Below, piece after piece: positions 32,747 through 50,804 of a DNA stretch of 64,000 nt. The stretch spans positions 1 to 64,000 of the forward strand of contig OENT01000046.1 of assembly GCA_900239685.1 (NCBI GenBank). Direction: 5' to 3'. The DNA is from Rotaria macrura (taxonomy: Eukaryota > Rotifera > Eurotatoria > Philodinida > Philodinidae). The position numbers and the translations under genes were made by a program. The notes beneath the pieces were generated by a model, which did not search any database, had not been told where the DNA came from, and worked only from the letters and a program-made list of their open reading frames with translations. Position 1 is the stretch's first letter; each line of letters begins with the position of its first letter.

Positions 32747-35132
32747 TTATGAAATAAAAAGATCAGAAAACAGCGCGTTAAAATATTGTATGAATATAGA
32801 CCAGAGTGAATGCATAAGTAGCGAAGGTTCTTTACCACGTAATAGTGGTAGATAATCAAGTATGATTTGTACATTTTCTTCTTGATATCGATAGAGACTA
32901 TCCAGTGTTAATGAATGATGAGATTTCGTTGCAATAGAACAATCTAAATGTTTCTTGTATATCTTAACACCGCATGATAGCTGCTGAATAACAAGATCGT
33001 GTGTATCAATTATTGTTTGCATTAAATTTGTTTTCGACGAAGGATGATATTGTAAGAAATTCATTTGAAATTGAATTAAATACATTATATGATAGAGGTA
33101 CGATGATGATTTTGGTAAACAATGAAAAGAAAAACTTTTCGAGTCCAAACAAGACATTTTCATAGATAGTAAATTAATTAGTATCATTGAAATATTATCA
33201 TTGTATAGATTATGAGTTGAATCAAAATAGTGTGGAATAGATTTTGTTTCGAGACGATTTAAAAGATAATCAGTAAAACGATGTACATGACTAAATAAAT
33301 CACTGGTTACAAATGAATCGAATGAGTATTGTTCAAAGAAGTAAAAGAGAGTATGTTTAAATATAACAAATGGAAGTTGTCCTTGCGTTTTTCCATTCAA
33401 ATAATTCCATGCAACAGATGCGACACGTCTATGTCCATCCGACATACTATGTACAAGTTGTGCTTCAATCGCTGCATATGAATACGACCATGATGAATTT
33501 GACAATATCGAAAGTGTTTTTTCGCAATCACAACATTTACCATGTATAGATATTTCTTGTTCATCACCATTGAATCGAATGAAACATGTATTATGAAATA
33601 AATCTTCGATGTTCATCGGCCATACACGTTTTCGCTCTGCATAATTTGAGCGCATGTCTTGTGGCCATGATTGAATACGTAAAGCAAAGTAAAATAATGT
33701 ATGATCAACATCAAGTTCATATGAATAACTTAATTTTGATTTGCTGATTAATGTTTGTTGAAGTTTATTCTTATGTTTTTGTGAAATATACCCGAATACA
33801 TTACTATCATTATTACCATGATCATTAACATCATTATTGTTCATTTCATTCAAGCACATTTGCACTAAATTATAAGTTGTATTAACAAGTAAAAATGGTC
33901 GTAAACGATCATTTAATTTCGAGCCGGATACGAATGACGAACAATGATCACAAGATGAAAACATTCGTGGTACATCTTTTGCATTGTATGTTATTGATTT
34001 AAGGTCATTCCAACGAACATATTTTGTTATGTAAACTAAATTTCTCTCGTCATCAAAGATAAAGGATGGTGTATCGAAGTTTTTCAAGTCTCTAGAAAAT
34101 ATCTATAAATATGACGAACAACAAGAAAAATCTGCTCACTTCAAATTTATGCATTCCAATTTTTTATGTTCAATTAAAATAGTTTTTGTTCGTTGATGAA
34201 TTCGAATAAATTCTTGTTGTACAACATCGTCAACAATAGAACTAAGTATTTTACATGTGTGAGAAATAGTATGTTGATGAAATTCACTTGAAAATAAATC
34301 TTTTTTGCAACGAGATATCGATATGGGTAATTTGATCGAAAATAATTCATTTCTAAGTTGATTATCAAAATAGATTTGTTCGTCGTAAAGTAAAAAATGA
34401 AATCTATTATGATTTGTTAATTGATAAGATGATTGTATAGGATTTATTTCAGCTGATGAACAAGATGATGAAAGAATAATTTGATCTTGAGATGAAAACG
34501 ACGTTGTATTATTATAGGAAAGAGACGAAAACGATGAATCAGAAAGTGTTGGTGATGGTGATGTACCAATAGATTCTTAAATAATCGATATGAACAAATA
34601 TGATATGAATCTATTTGATCTTAAAATTATTATTTAATTTACCTGATATGACTTCTTGAATCAAGATTAGAACTTCTTTATCGTTATTAATTTCTTTTTC
34701 TTCACTAAATAAATGTCCCATCGTTGTATCTTGTTCATTTGTTATCGATATAATTGGTTGTACTACATTATGTTCACTAAAATCTATTGCTTTATCGATC
34801 GATTTAAATGTTTGACATTGAATTGATAATTGAATAGGTGTTAATGTTGATGGATGTGTGAATAAGAGTTGATCATTTACAATGGTTGGTAAGGATGAAG
34901 AACATTGAACGAGTTTTTTATCATCCTTCTCATTATTTTTATGTTGAATATCAGATTCTTTGATATTCAATAAATGAGAAAAATGATTAATAGTTTGTTT
35001 CGTAGATGATTGTACAGTCGATGTTCTATCAAGTTGATTAGTATAATTTAATTTGCTAGTAGGAGTTTTTAAAGAAGAATGCTTCCGACGTTGATTTTGA
35101 AGGTTAGATTTTTTGCCAATACAATTACCCAT
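32747..35132 (-). CDS. Mab-21 domain (cGAS-like fold) protein with myristoylation-type start
   Basis: Three exons, 35132-34643, 34575-34140 and 34091-32747, sum to exactly 757 codons. The start MGNCIGKKSNLQ fits N-myristoylation plus a palmitoylated Cys, so membrane attachment is likely. Residues about 20-230 are Ser/Thr/Asn-rich. The rest resembles the Mab-21/cGAS fold. SYELDVDHTLFYFALRIQSWP aligns with the third-acid strand of cGAS-type nucleotidyltransferases, keeping Asp and the Trp-Pro; then come RVWPMNIEDLFHNTCFIRF and the helical half with SWSYSYAAIEAQLVHSM, IFKHTLFYFFEQ and the PHYFDSTHNLY motif. I do not see the usual Gly-Ser with two acids that bind metal, so catalytic activity is doubtful. 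CC residues in HGKCCDCEK precede, rather than occupy, the cGAS zinc-thumb position. Role unknown; family members include developmental Mab-21 proteins and nucleic-acid sensors. An acceptor lies 21 nt before the ATG. Confidence 0.75.
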
Positions 35133-38100
35133 CGTATTAAGAATATCAAATAACTAGAATAAAAGAAAAGTCGAAGGATTATAATCTAGAGTGTTGATGG
35201 TAGTTCAATTGTCAAAATCGAAACCATGCTATATGGCAGAAGCGAAATTTATATCGATGTATATATGCATACGTATATGTATGAGCTGTCGAGTGTGTCG
35301 CATACATATACAAATGAAAATTATGGTTTCTTTCTCTTTCTCTTTTATTTGAACTAACAATAGTAGAGTGCGTGCCTATTCATTGTCCTTCATCTTTTTT
35401 TTTACCTATCACTATTATTCGAGTAAAACTTATTGTTATTGTTGTAGAAATGAATATTCATCAAGTATAAGCAAGAATACTAGTTCATATATACTCACAG
35501 GAATGAACTTTCTTTTCTCTCGTTCTCTTTTGTATTTGTCATCGAAACGTCATAGGAAACATCCGAGATTGTTCGCATAAACACAAATAAATTGTCCTAT
35601 AAGTAATGTATTGATAACCTTCGCCTAAGAGGAAACATGAAAAAAGCTTTTTCCTGCTCTCTACCATGTAATTGATATTATTTTATTAGCTCAGATGAAT
35701 GCATAAGAACATGACACCATACATAGAAACATACAATCATAAAAATAAGAAACTAATTAAGACATCTTCATTTACTAAAATATACGTAACAATCAATATT
35801 ATGTCGTTGTAAACAGTAGGCTTCTTGTTTTTTGTATTGTGATTAAGAAAACTATGATTATACATGTAGCTTGTTTTTTGAAGAGAAATAAATCGAATGG
35901 TCAAAAGGTTTCTTATTATGGAAGAAATGATTAATGCATAAAAAAAGCACAAATAAACTTACGAGCATATATACTGAGTAAACGCTGCATGTAGCTCGAA
36001 GTGATTCTTGTGAGTTAATTCTCAATGCGTACACTTGTTGTCCTTATGTCTCTTTTCTTTTCATTTTTTTTTCTTTTCTTTTCTCATGTCACAATTGGAT
36101 CCAAGTACAAGAATATATTGCACCTGTTTGTTGATCTACATCATAAGAAGGAAAACTTGAAGTATCATGAAAATCTAAGTACATATAGTTAGAAGAAGAC
36201 TAGCAATAGAGAACGAAGAACGAATAGAATGTTGTTAATTGTTATATTTAATGAAAATTAAACATATCGTGATATATTTGTATGCATACAAATGTGTGAT
36301 TTCGTTAACACGTTTTATACTAAGAAAGCAAAAATAGGTCGAGAAGGAACGAGAAGAAAAGGTGACAACCGGAAATAATTCAGTTACGCCAGACGATTAT
36401 CCATACATGAACTGACCTCGAGATAATGGTAACGATATTCATATAAATACTTCTTTTGAATTTTGTTGAAGGCGGTTCTCCTTTTCTTTTCTTCATTCAA
36501 AGCATCTGTCAACATGCTTCAATCATTCTTTTTCATTTTTATTTAACAAATGTCCCTAGTCCAATATTCATCTGCCGTCAAGTATTACAAAAACGATTCT
36601 TTCACTGACACGTCATTATTTGTTTCGTACTTAACTAGTGTTTGAAATGCATGTATGCATATATAATATCGGATTCTTACTTATTTCTTCTTACTTACTG
36701 ACAATTTGTCCTAGAGATAAGGTTTGATCATTACATATTTATTTATGATATGATCATGTTAGACATTTAAGAAGCAAGAAATGAGGACAAACCTTGTATA
36801 ATGGCTAATGGCATCGAAGTAGTTACATGAAATGTTATTATGTATTGAACCTGCTCGTCTATGTCTGTTTCGGATGAATAGAAAAGATCACGTCAACATG
36901 TACCTGTTGGTCATCTATATAGAGAGATTGATAATGATTATACAATATATGATGAAGATGTTTACATATACAATCTCTGAATACGTTTATGTCCGATATA
37001 TGCATGAATACAAACTTATGCATCCACCTGGTCACTCTATTTTATTTTTATGTAAACTCAACAGAAAAAAAAAGAAAGAAATTATTACATCATCGTTGGT
37101 TTTGTTCTGTTGCTGTTCAAATGCAAAAGTTATATGGATATAAAGGCAGACAGACAGGCAAGCAGGCATAAGTAGAGAGAAAAATTCAAATCGGAATTCA
37201 AGCTGTTGCTTTTTGGTCAATCGATTAAACAAAACTAAGCAAACCGTTAGTTAAATATCATCAAACTAGAGAACAACCGACACGAAACGTTCAACATTCT
37301 TTTTCAATAATTACCAATAATATTTTGTTAACAGAAGAAAAAAGAATCGATGTCATAACTTCGATGTAACTCAATGATTTATACTTATTTGTCATAACGA
37401 TAGGAATATCACAAGATTTTATTATAACAAGAAAAAGAAAATCCTCGCTTATTCTTTATCATTTGTACGTTGGACTCTAATGGATTAATAGATGTTCGAT
37501 GACAATCGTGATCAAAAGAATACGTGTGATTGTTACTTGATGATTGTGATATATGACACTGGTTTTTTTTGTCTAATCACATTTATCAAAAGTTCACATT
37601 GAAGAGTCTGTCTCGTGTATTGGGTGCGAAATTACTTGCGTGCATGCACATTTTTTTTGCATTGAATACTTTTATGAAGGACATTTATCTTTGTCAATAA
37701 GAGTTTTGAACTTCATGAAACCGATTGGAATGAAATTGAAAGCTATATCGTCATTGAAAACTAGTGTTCACATTCAATATATTAAAAGAAAAAAGACTTC
37801 TAAATGACAATCACATTCAAATAAAACTACTGATCTCCGTTTGTCTGATTTTTACATGTGTGATATTGACATTCAATGTACTCAATGAAGTGTCAATCGT
37901 ATTTCTTTTTGAGAATCATTCTATTCTATTTTAACACAAAACAAACAAACGTACTTTTTAATCCATTCACTAAGTCTATTTTAATTAGTAATATGAGAAC
38001 AGAAAACAAAAACGACGAAAGAATTCGTTTCGAAAGCAGTCGACAATTCCAAACATAGTCTATTGAAATAGATGAATCGAGGCTGACTTCTATTTGAAGT

Positions 38101-41100
38101 TTTGATTGATTCCATACATTCTTTATAACAAACAAACTAGAATTAACTGTTCAAATACATATAGTCTCGAATTTTGATTGTCATCATAAGTGATCAATTG
38201 TGGATTGTCGAATAGTGCACAATTATATTCAAAGACATCCATAAAATATATACACGTAATGTCCATGAGGATCATTTTTTGCATTTCTCTTCTCTTTCAA
38301 TAATAAACTCTTGAAGAATTTTAGTTCTATCGAATCAAATCGAGTTAGACTTCGTTAGATTAGTGTGAGACAGAAAAACATGATTTCTGATCTCCCAACA
38401 ATCTTCTAACAAAGATCTTGGCATTGTTCTATCGATGAAATTCATATGACATAGACCAACTTCCTTTCATGAAGAGAATGATGTTTGTTCGATGAGTAGG
38501 CAGAGAATTAAGAAAAATATTATTCAAAATTCATTGTCGTTTGTTTTTCTTTTCTTCTTGATGAATCGAAATTTTTATGTTTGATGCAGCAAACAAACCA
38601 TGGTTCTGTTCAAATCTGTTAGAAAATCGTTTTTCGAACTTCCGCTTCAAGTTGTGCAAACACGAACGTTTGTAAAAGATAATTTCAGCGACAAAATTCA
38701 TAACTATTTATTCTAGGATCTTTCATTCTGATACATTGAATGTTTATGAAATTCTCATAAGAATCAAAATTTTCATTCATATATTCGGATTTTGTGAGCA
38801 AGAAAAATCATCAAAATCAATTAATTTCATTGAGAACTTTGTTCATGAAAAGTTAAATGTCTCGAGAAATGAACGTTAAATGTATTAATGATCTGATCTG
38901 AAGAAGACTGTAATTATTTTAATACGTCAAGAACGAAAACATGATGAAGTTTGTTTTACTGTTTTTTAGTACTGCTTCTATGAATTTTGATCTCATTGGA
39001 AAACAATTATTTGAAACAGGTAGAAGTTACCTCATACGTTGCTTGTAATATGTATCGATAGACTTCAAGTTACATGTATGCAATAGTTACTCATTCAAGA
39101 GTCTCGCCGTATATCTGCGACTGATAATTGATGTTGAAATAACTCTTAAAAAAAGTCACTTACATCATAATACTCATAATTGTAACCGTGTGACATACTT
39201 ATGTAAGTCATTTCTTTCCTTCATTTCTTGTATGATTTCTTACAAATAACACGTATCACGTACATACATGTGTTTATCAGTGTTTTTCTTTTCTTTAATT
39301 CCATTTATTTTCCAAATAGATTCGATTTTTCGCCACGTTTTTTTCCTAAGAATCGATGACTGTTTTATAATGAAATTTAAACAAACAAAATGTAACAAGC
39401 TATGATATGAATTATGCATATGTTTCTTATTATAGTTACCTTAACTAGACATGCAGTCATTCTTGTTCACTGATAGGAAAACAACTGAATTTTAATCATA
39501 TAGGTTTCTAAACAGTATTGTCTCACTTAGTTAACGTTCATACTACTTGAAATAATTTCTCTTAGTGATTATCTCCTAAGAATATTCAATAAAAAACAGA
39601 TTTTTCTATTTTCTTGTTTTGAAAATTTTCTGTAACAAAAAGAAACGAACAAGTTCAAGACGGGATTGTTCGTTTTTAGACTTGATAACAATTGATCATA
39701 AAATCGGCTATTCAAAGGATTTAATTATGATCTTGACACCGAAATCGATGATTCAATCTGTAAATTTTTTTAGTGTTTTGAAATCGACACGGGTTGAATA
39801 ACATTTTAATTAAAATCCATGAAAATCGACGGTATCTAACGAAAATATTTGACTATTGAAACACATTTCATTTCATTTTTTCATGCATCTACGTAAATAA
39901 TCATTTATCGTTCTTTTTAATGAAAACTGTAGCAGATTTGAATAGATTAAATCTTAATCGATGTATGTTTTGAACACGGAACATCTACAGAAAAACCAAC
40001 GAAACAAATAGAATGAGTTCAGACTGAATTTAGAGAAGGAGGGAAAGATTTTCAAAACTAATGTCATTAATGAAAAGTCTATTAAATGAAACGATAAAAC
40101 AAGTCCTGATCTCTTTCTCGATACAGTTAAACGTCAACTAGTGAATGCTTATTAATTAAAAATAGTTGTCCGTTCGGCCTAACAATTTTTGTTTCAAATG
40201 TCTTTATGTTCTATGATCATGTTCCTAATTTAGAGCAGTGAAAACTTATCTTGTGATCAGTTTTATTCTTATCACCTCTATGATGTTTGCAGTTATTTTT
40301 GACCTTTTCCTTTGTACTTATCCATTGATTATGCAATTCAAGTACATACATTACACATACTACATGACTCCCGTATATTTGAAGTGATGAACAAACTCAA
40401 GACATGAGTTGACTTCGTAAGAGAAAAAAAAATAATATTATTTCATGATAATTATGATGTACATTTGCTGCAGAATACAATGTTTCAAATGAAACGAATA
40501 AATACATTAAGAAAACAATTTTTAATAGTTATACAAAATATTTCAATCATTTTGAAGTCAAAATTCTAAATAAAAATACAAAGATATCAATGTATGATAA
40601 CTCGACGATCACATGTCATAATGGTTTATTGAACAATGTTCAAAATCATCCGTTCGAAACAATAATTTAAATATAGTAAATGAGTCTTTAGAAACAATGC
40701 AATGTTTTTTATTAATCGAATCAATTATAAAGTCGTCTTAGAAGATTAATGAAAAGAGGGATACTGTTGAAATCTTATCTTTACTTCAAAATGAACCATG
40801 TGTCATTGTGCCACAGTGCACATTGTCATCAAGTGAATAATTTGAATGTTCTAGATTCTGTTCACAAGAGAGAAATTTTCCTACATATATCATGAATGCA
40901 AGAAAACATCCATAAAAAATTGATTGAACAAATAAAATCATGTCGATGAATATCAGAAGAAATAGGCTGAAGGACGTTTTATTCATATTAACTATGTTGT
41001 AAATAAACGTTTGAAATCCTAAGAATATTGAGAAAAGCTTTCATTTAAAGCATTTTAATGACTTGATTGTCAATGGAAGTTCTCCAAGTGACACATTAGT

Positions 41101-41563
41101 TTTGAATCAATGTAATGCACTTGGTCTCACCTCATAAAAACAAATTATCAGTAAAAAAAAACATGTCTTACGAGTATTTTACAATTATAATCGTGTAGAA
41201 GAAAACATGTCATAAGTTTTTACAAGAAAAAAGAAAAGAAATCAACACCATATTCTATTTTTTTAACCTTGATTTTATACAAGAGAAGTAAATGAAATAT
41301 TTTCATTTCTATCGTTTGTATTTATTAACATTTGAAAATTTATATGGATTCAAGCTATGAATGCTTTTTTGGCTGCAGAGAAATAGGACATGTTGATCAA
41401 AACATAGACATCAAATCTTGATCTACGTGTCTTCGAAATAATCAACAAGTGTAAAATAAATCGCCGATACGTTTCTACAATATTCGATTGAATATCAATC
41501 GATTTAACATCAAGATATACTATGAAAAAAAAATCGTCAACTGTCCTTGCTATGTCAGAAAAC

Positions 41564-41583
41564 GAGAGAGAGAGAGAGAGAGA
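41564..41583. repeat. (GA)n microsatellite
   Basis: About ten GA units within the gene desert. Confidence 0.85.
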
Positions 41584-42450
41584 AATCTACTTTGATAATA
41601 GTTCTTAACTGCCATGATAATAGCTTGCAAATTAATTCTATCATTCAGAAAAATTTTCTCGAAATTCTTCCCAGTACTAATCGAAATTTCGTGTATGATA
41701 TACGTCATTTTCATAGTTTACATCTTACATTCAAAATCTCGATGTCCACATTGCCATTTGAATAGTAGCATACTTTTTTTTAACCATGATATGATGCAAA
41801 ATATGCAAATCTAGAATTGTAATTTTATTCAAATAATCAAATCTTCATCTCAAAAGAAATAAAACCATATTACTAAAAAGTGATAAATATTCCCCGAAGG
41901 ATTTTCTGAGATATTCTTTTTTTCGTCGCAATGAAATACAACATAGTGTAATCATTAAAAAGCTGACAAGTAGTCGATAGGTATTGTTTTCCATGCGGCA
42001 AAATGTTAACATCATATCAGATGATATAACATGACGCATCAATCTTCATGAAGAACGGTCATTCATAGTACTGTTGTTACATATAAGACAGTCAACGTCG
42101 AAAATAGACTTCATGATTCTAATGAAATAATTCAGTGTATTATTTATGAATTATAAAAACCGTTCTGCTTCGTACAAGGAATGAAATATGTCGTCTAAAA
42201 TGAATTCTTGTAATTTTGAAAGAAGACTATGGTGTATTCACATTTGATTTGATTCTTTTTCACTAGAATCAATCGTCTATGATAAATCTGAAGAATTGAA
42301 AATTGAATTCTGTATGGTGCATTGTTAGAAAAAAAACACTAGTAGAGTATATATTGATTTCTAACTGCTTCCTAACTTATCATTTTCAATAACTAAAACA
42401 CGACATATTTTCATCTAAATGAAAAACACATGTACGTCAAATTTCAATAC

Positions 42451-42451
42451 N
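42451..42451. other. Ambiguous base (n)
   Basis: The only undetermined base in the window: an assembly or polishing ambiguity, possibly an allelic difference or a join. Confidence 0.95.
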
Positions 42452-44089
42452 ACATTTTCTTTTTAATTTCGTACTTTCCACAATGTTTTACCAATCTTCT
42501 AAGTATTTCTGAATTGTATTGTTCAACAAAGATAATTATGTCATTTAGACGAGAGAACATTTGCATGTAAAAGAAAAAATGATTTCGAATCTATGCTTCA
42601 TATTTTCTATGTATCATTTCAATTCTTTATTGAATGATTCAACCACGTTGTTAGAATTGTTGTGTTTTTCATCTATCAAGTTAGAACGATTGAATTTTGT
42701 TCAAGTTAAACAGACAATCAGATGATTGAATTTAAACTATCATTATCTCATGATATCAATGAGATCGATAACGATGCCATGTCGAGAACATCTCTATTTC
42801 ATTATCATACAAAAAAATCAATTGATAAGCATAATTGATTCTATTGTTTATTGAATTTTAATTGCCAAACAAGAACAAAAAAAATTTGATTCTCACTTAT
42901 TCTATTTTTAGGTTTGAATCATCGAAAATTTGATTTATTTTTCTACAAAAGATTCATTCATGCATAAAAACTACATTCCTAACCAACCATCTTGACAAAA
43001 CAAATGTGCCACTTGTTTCTTTCCTCCTACGTGTGTATACAAACATACATTGAGAATATATATCTTGAGTGGAAACTTAATCTATTAAACGCCGCCTCCT
43101 ATTCAATTGCTTCCGGCTGTCTGGTCGCGCTTATGCACACGCTTTCAGCTTCATCGATCGATTGAGGTATCTATGCTATTACTAACTGTCTTTTATATCC
43201 ATCCTAACATGACAACATCCATCTGTCAACGAGTAGTATCCATACAAAAAAGATCGGTACTCGTTCGCATTTTTTTTTTGATTCTCTTCATCTCTCAGGA
43301 GAGTTTCGAATGGCTGTTCATAAATTAATGTTATAAATATGAAATGAGATCGACGGACAGCAACGAATGGACAATGACCAAAATGATCGCATGTTTTCTG
43401 TCTGCCTACATTAGCACTCATTCGACGTTGTCGATAATCAAACTAGTTCAAAGCATGCGCGAACACATGTACTAAAGTAAAATTCAGTTAGCTTTCTCCT
43501 TTTTTATTTATGGAAATCGCATCGTTTTTTTTTGTGGACATACAAAAGGAGTCAAATAGGCTTGATTAAAAGAAAAAGATCTATCTATTGCTGTAGGGGG
43601 TGACAACAATATCAAGAAACACTAACGATTCGTCTATCTCTTTTTCTTTTCTATAGAAAGTTAATTATGAACATGCAAATGTGATGCATTGCACCGGCTG
43701 TTCAACGATTTTCTCATTATCAAATGAAACAGTAGTTCACTAAGTACGATATGTAGATACATTAGTACCAACAAAAACAAAACAAAAATAGCTTATTCAT
43801 GAATTAAGATGAAAACAGAAAAAAAATTATATATTATCATTCCTATATTATTCCCCATACACAACAGATATTATTAGTGATGTTTTGTTTTTTTTTTGGT
43901 AAGTTTTTTTTGTTTTGTACAATACTTTTTTAAAAAGTGAACAGAAACGAAAATTGCATTTAGATAGTTAAAGCCACACGCACACACACGCACAAAAATT
44001 CATATGCACGCAAATACGACGAATGAGAGAAAATAAATATGTAGATGAGAAGAAAACAAATTGAATAGATATATGTATATAGATATGTT

Positions 44090-48056
<3,967 letters not shown>

Positions 48057-50797
48057 CTAGACCAAAGGAGAAAAAAAGACGAGAGAATTTGTAAAATGAA
48101 ACGATTAATCTGTTTTTCTTCGTAGCGAGAAAGCGAGAGAGAGAGAGAGACAGAGACAGAGAAAAGGTCAAAACGATGAGGAGAAAAATTCTCTCTTCGT
48201 CGTCTTCCTTTTTTTGTTGTTCTGCTAGGCTAGAAACAAATTGTGTTCTCTTAATGCTTCCTTTTTTCTGTTCCTTCGCTATTTCTATGCTTTTTGCGCT
48301 ACGATAAGAACCAATGAGAAAAAAAAACGATGGAACATGAGCCAATCCCTGATTAGTGACAAGAAAAATGATCATGATCAACATCTTCTTTAGTACCAAC
48401 TCATTTTTCATCAATAATGCTCGCAACGGCTAACTTTTTGCTCGTTTCATCATCTTTTGTATTTGATGATATGAGGAGAGAATGAGAGAATACTATGTGT
48501 GATCGTTGTTCCACTCAATCAGACGCCGTTCCATTGCATCTTTCGCTCTCTTTTTTTTATATCTTTGGAGAAATCAACGAGATCAGGGAATTCTTCTTTC
48601 CTATCTTTCAACGAAAAAAAAAAGAAATGAGGAGGAGACTAAAAATCGACAAAAGACATTAATATATGGCTGTGTGTGTGTGTGTGTGTGTAAAAGAACA
48701 AATCAACATATATGATGAAAGAGAGGGTGTCGGATAAGTTTTCAACGCTTATCGGAAAGAAAAAGTCATCTTCGCCGAATGATTATCATTCATGACATAG
48801 ATACTATATGGAAAATGATCATTTTTACGACTCCTTAGAGTCACATACAAAAGAGAGTTCGATTAATGTTCACATTTTCTATCGCATATGCTAGGTCTTA
48901 TCTTTCATAAGGAAATGACAAGTGAATCGATGATATTAATGATAATTGTCTTTTCTATTCTCGTTTTTGGTGAAAGCAAAAGAAGAAAAAAACTGTTGAA
49001 CAGGTGTAATAGTTCTGTGAGAAAAAATACAAAACAAGTCGAATGACACTTTTCCGTTTCATTAGAGTTTCGTTTTGCTACACATAAATTCGTTTACATC
49101 AGACGATGAGTTAAAACTTGTCAAAGATTAGATGCGCCTGATGAGAATCATAGCTTTTGTTTTAGTTTCAGAGTGTTTATTAGATCAAGCTTAGTTTAAA
49201 TTTAAAATTTATGCAATATCAGACGTAAGCAGATATGACAAGTACATGTGCTAAAGATTTCAATCAAACACACATATTGCATCATGTTTCATAGATTTGA
49301 TCGTATCAAAATTTTCTTTTCTGTCTATAGTCAATCAAGTAAATATATGTTTTTTATAATTGACCAAACACAAAAGAAAATTATTTTCGATTGTTTTTCT
49401 TTTACATCGCAATTTCTTCCAAAAATATTTCTAACTTTATAGTCAAACGAACAATAAAATTGATTGTTTTCAAGTGTTTTTCATTGGTTTGTTTATGTTT
49501 GATGATAGATACTCAATGTTATCCATATACATCTATATGCACAAGCTATCTGATTACATTAGTCACAGTATGAAACATTATGTTTGTATCGTATATTTTA
49601 AAAGTTAATTTAAGAACAACACGAAGACACCGTTGCTTACATCATGAGGCACTTGTGATCTTCAAAAGAAGATAGACCCCCTATTTGCCTTAACTACCTG
49701 CTTGAAAAAGACATTGTTGTCATCGATGAGAGAATTCATCAGTATTTGCCGCTGTCTAGTGTCTATCTTTGATAGAATAAATAGGGCACCTAAGACAATG
49801 TTCGACAGTGTATTATATTTTTAATTTTATCATCATGACCAACTAATGATAATTACTTTCTATGATTGTTTCCCTCTTTTTTTTAATCTTGTTGTCTTGG
49901 TTTTCATTTTGAAGGACGAAATGAAAAGTGAAATAGACAATCTATTTTCATGTGTGCTGATTTTTTTAAATTTATGACAATGACTTATTTTATCATTCGA
50001 CCGAATTCAGATACATTGATATGGATGATTCCTACACCAAAGTTAACAAATTGTATTTTGTCTTGTATTTAAATATTCATGTTGCTTTGCATATTATTGT
50101 TGATTGTGTGATAGTGAAAGAATTTCATTACTCAAGACAATTGAATATGTGTTCTCTGAAGACTTGAGAACGTGAATAGGCTATACAATCAAAAAGTCGA
50201 ATACAACTACCGCTTGTCGACTCATCTGATTGTTCATTAATGAAATTCGTATATAAAAAACAAAACTAGAATAGAATATGCGTGCTTGCTCATCATTGAT
50301 TCCAAAAATAATAGAAATGATGATGTACTTGAATTTGTTTCGTCACTTACTTGACATTTTTAATATTAATGTCTACGATCGATACTACAAATTATATTTC
50401 AAGTATTACGTGACTTGGAAACTTTTTTCATCCATGCTTCATTTTTATTCAGGATGATCTGTCGATCATCATTCTACTTCATACATTTTTTTTTCTTCTT
50501 CTTCTGTATTGTTGAGAGTCTAGGTTTTTTTTCTTGTTCTTCTTTTATGCCATATAATTTCATTACTCTTTTCTTTTATTATTTTCCTCTTGCGTTTCAT
50601 GTGTATGAGTTTGTGTGTGTGTGTGTATGTATGTGTCTGTATGCGTGTAATGATTACAAATGACGTTGAAGTACGTTGGTTGTTACTTTCACCATCGGTG
50701 TCGTTAGAAAAAAAAACAATTTAAATGGCCCTGGAGAATGACAACAATACAATGAAATGTTGATCATTCATTTTTTTTGATCTGATTGTCATTGGCA
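48057..50797. other. EBF upstream region
   Basis: About 2.7 kb without a clear exon, although the missing EBF start exon may lie here. It holds a GA run (about 48128-48152), a TG run (48670-48691) and a TG-rich stretch (about 50610-50640). A minus-strand frame to 48426 is mostly translated intron and repeat. Confidence 0.5.
48670..48691. repeat. (TG)n microsatellite
   Basis: About ten perfect TG units. Confidence 0.9.
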
Positions 50798-50804
50798 GTA
50801 GAAA

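Larger units (their letters stand above)
35154..44089. other. Nine-kilobase gene desert
   Basis: This lies between the start of the Mab-21 gene and the 3' end of the EBF gene. All open frames are short, AT-driven and lack consistent splicing. It holds small microsatellites (GA at about 41564-41583) and one ambiguous base at 42451. No transposon ends or RNA genes are recognised. Regulatory DNA for either neighbour is possible but unproven. Confidence 0.5.

Noticed and set aside
36832..37143. 103-residue frame in the gene desert
   Set aside because: Low-complexity, Met/Ile/Tyr-rich, no splice or family support.
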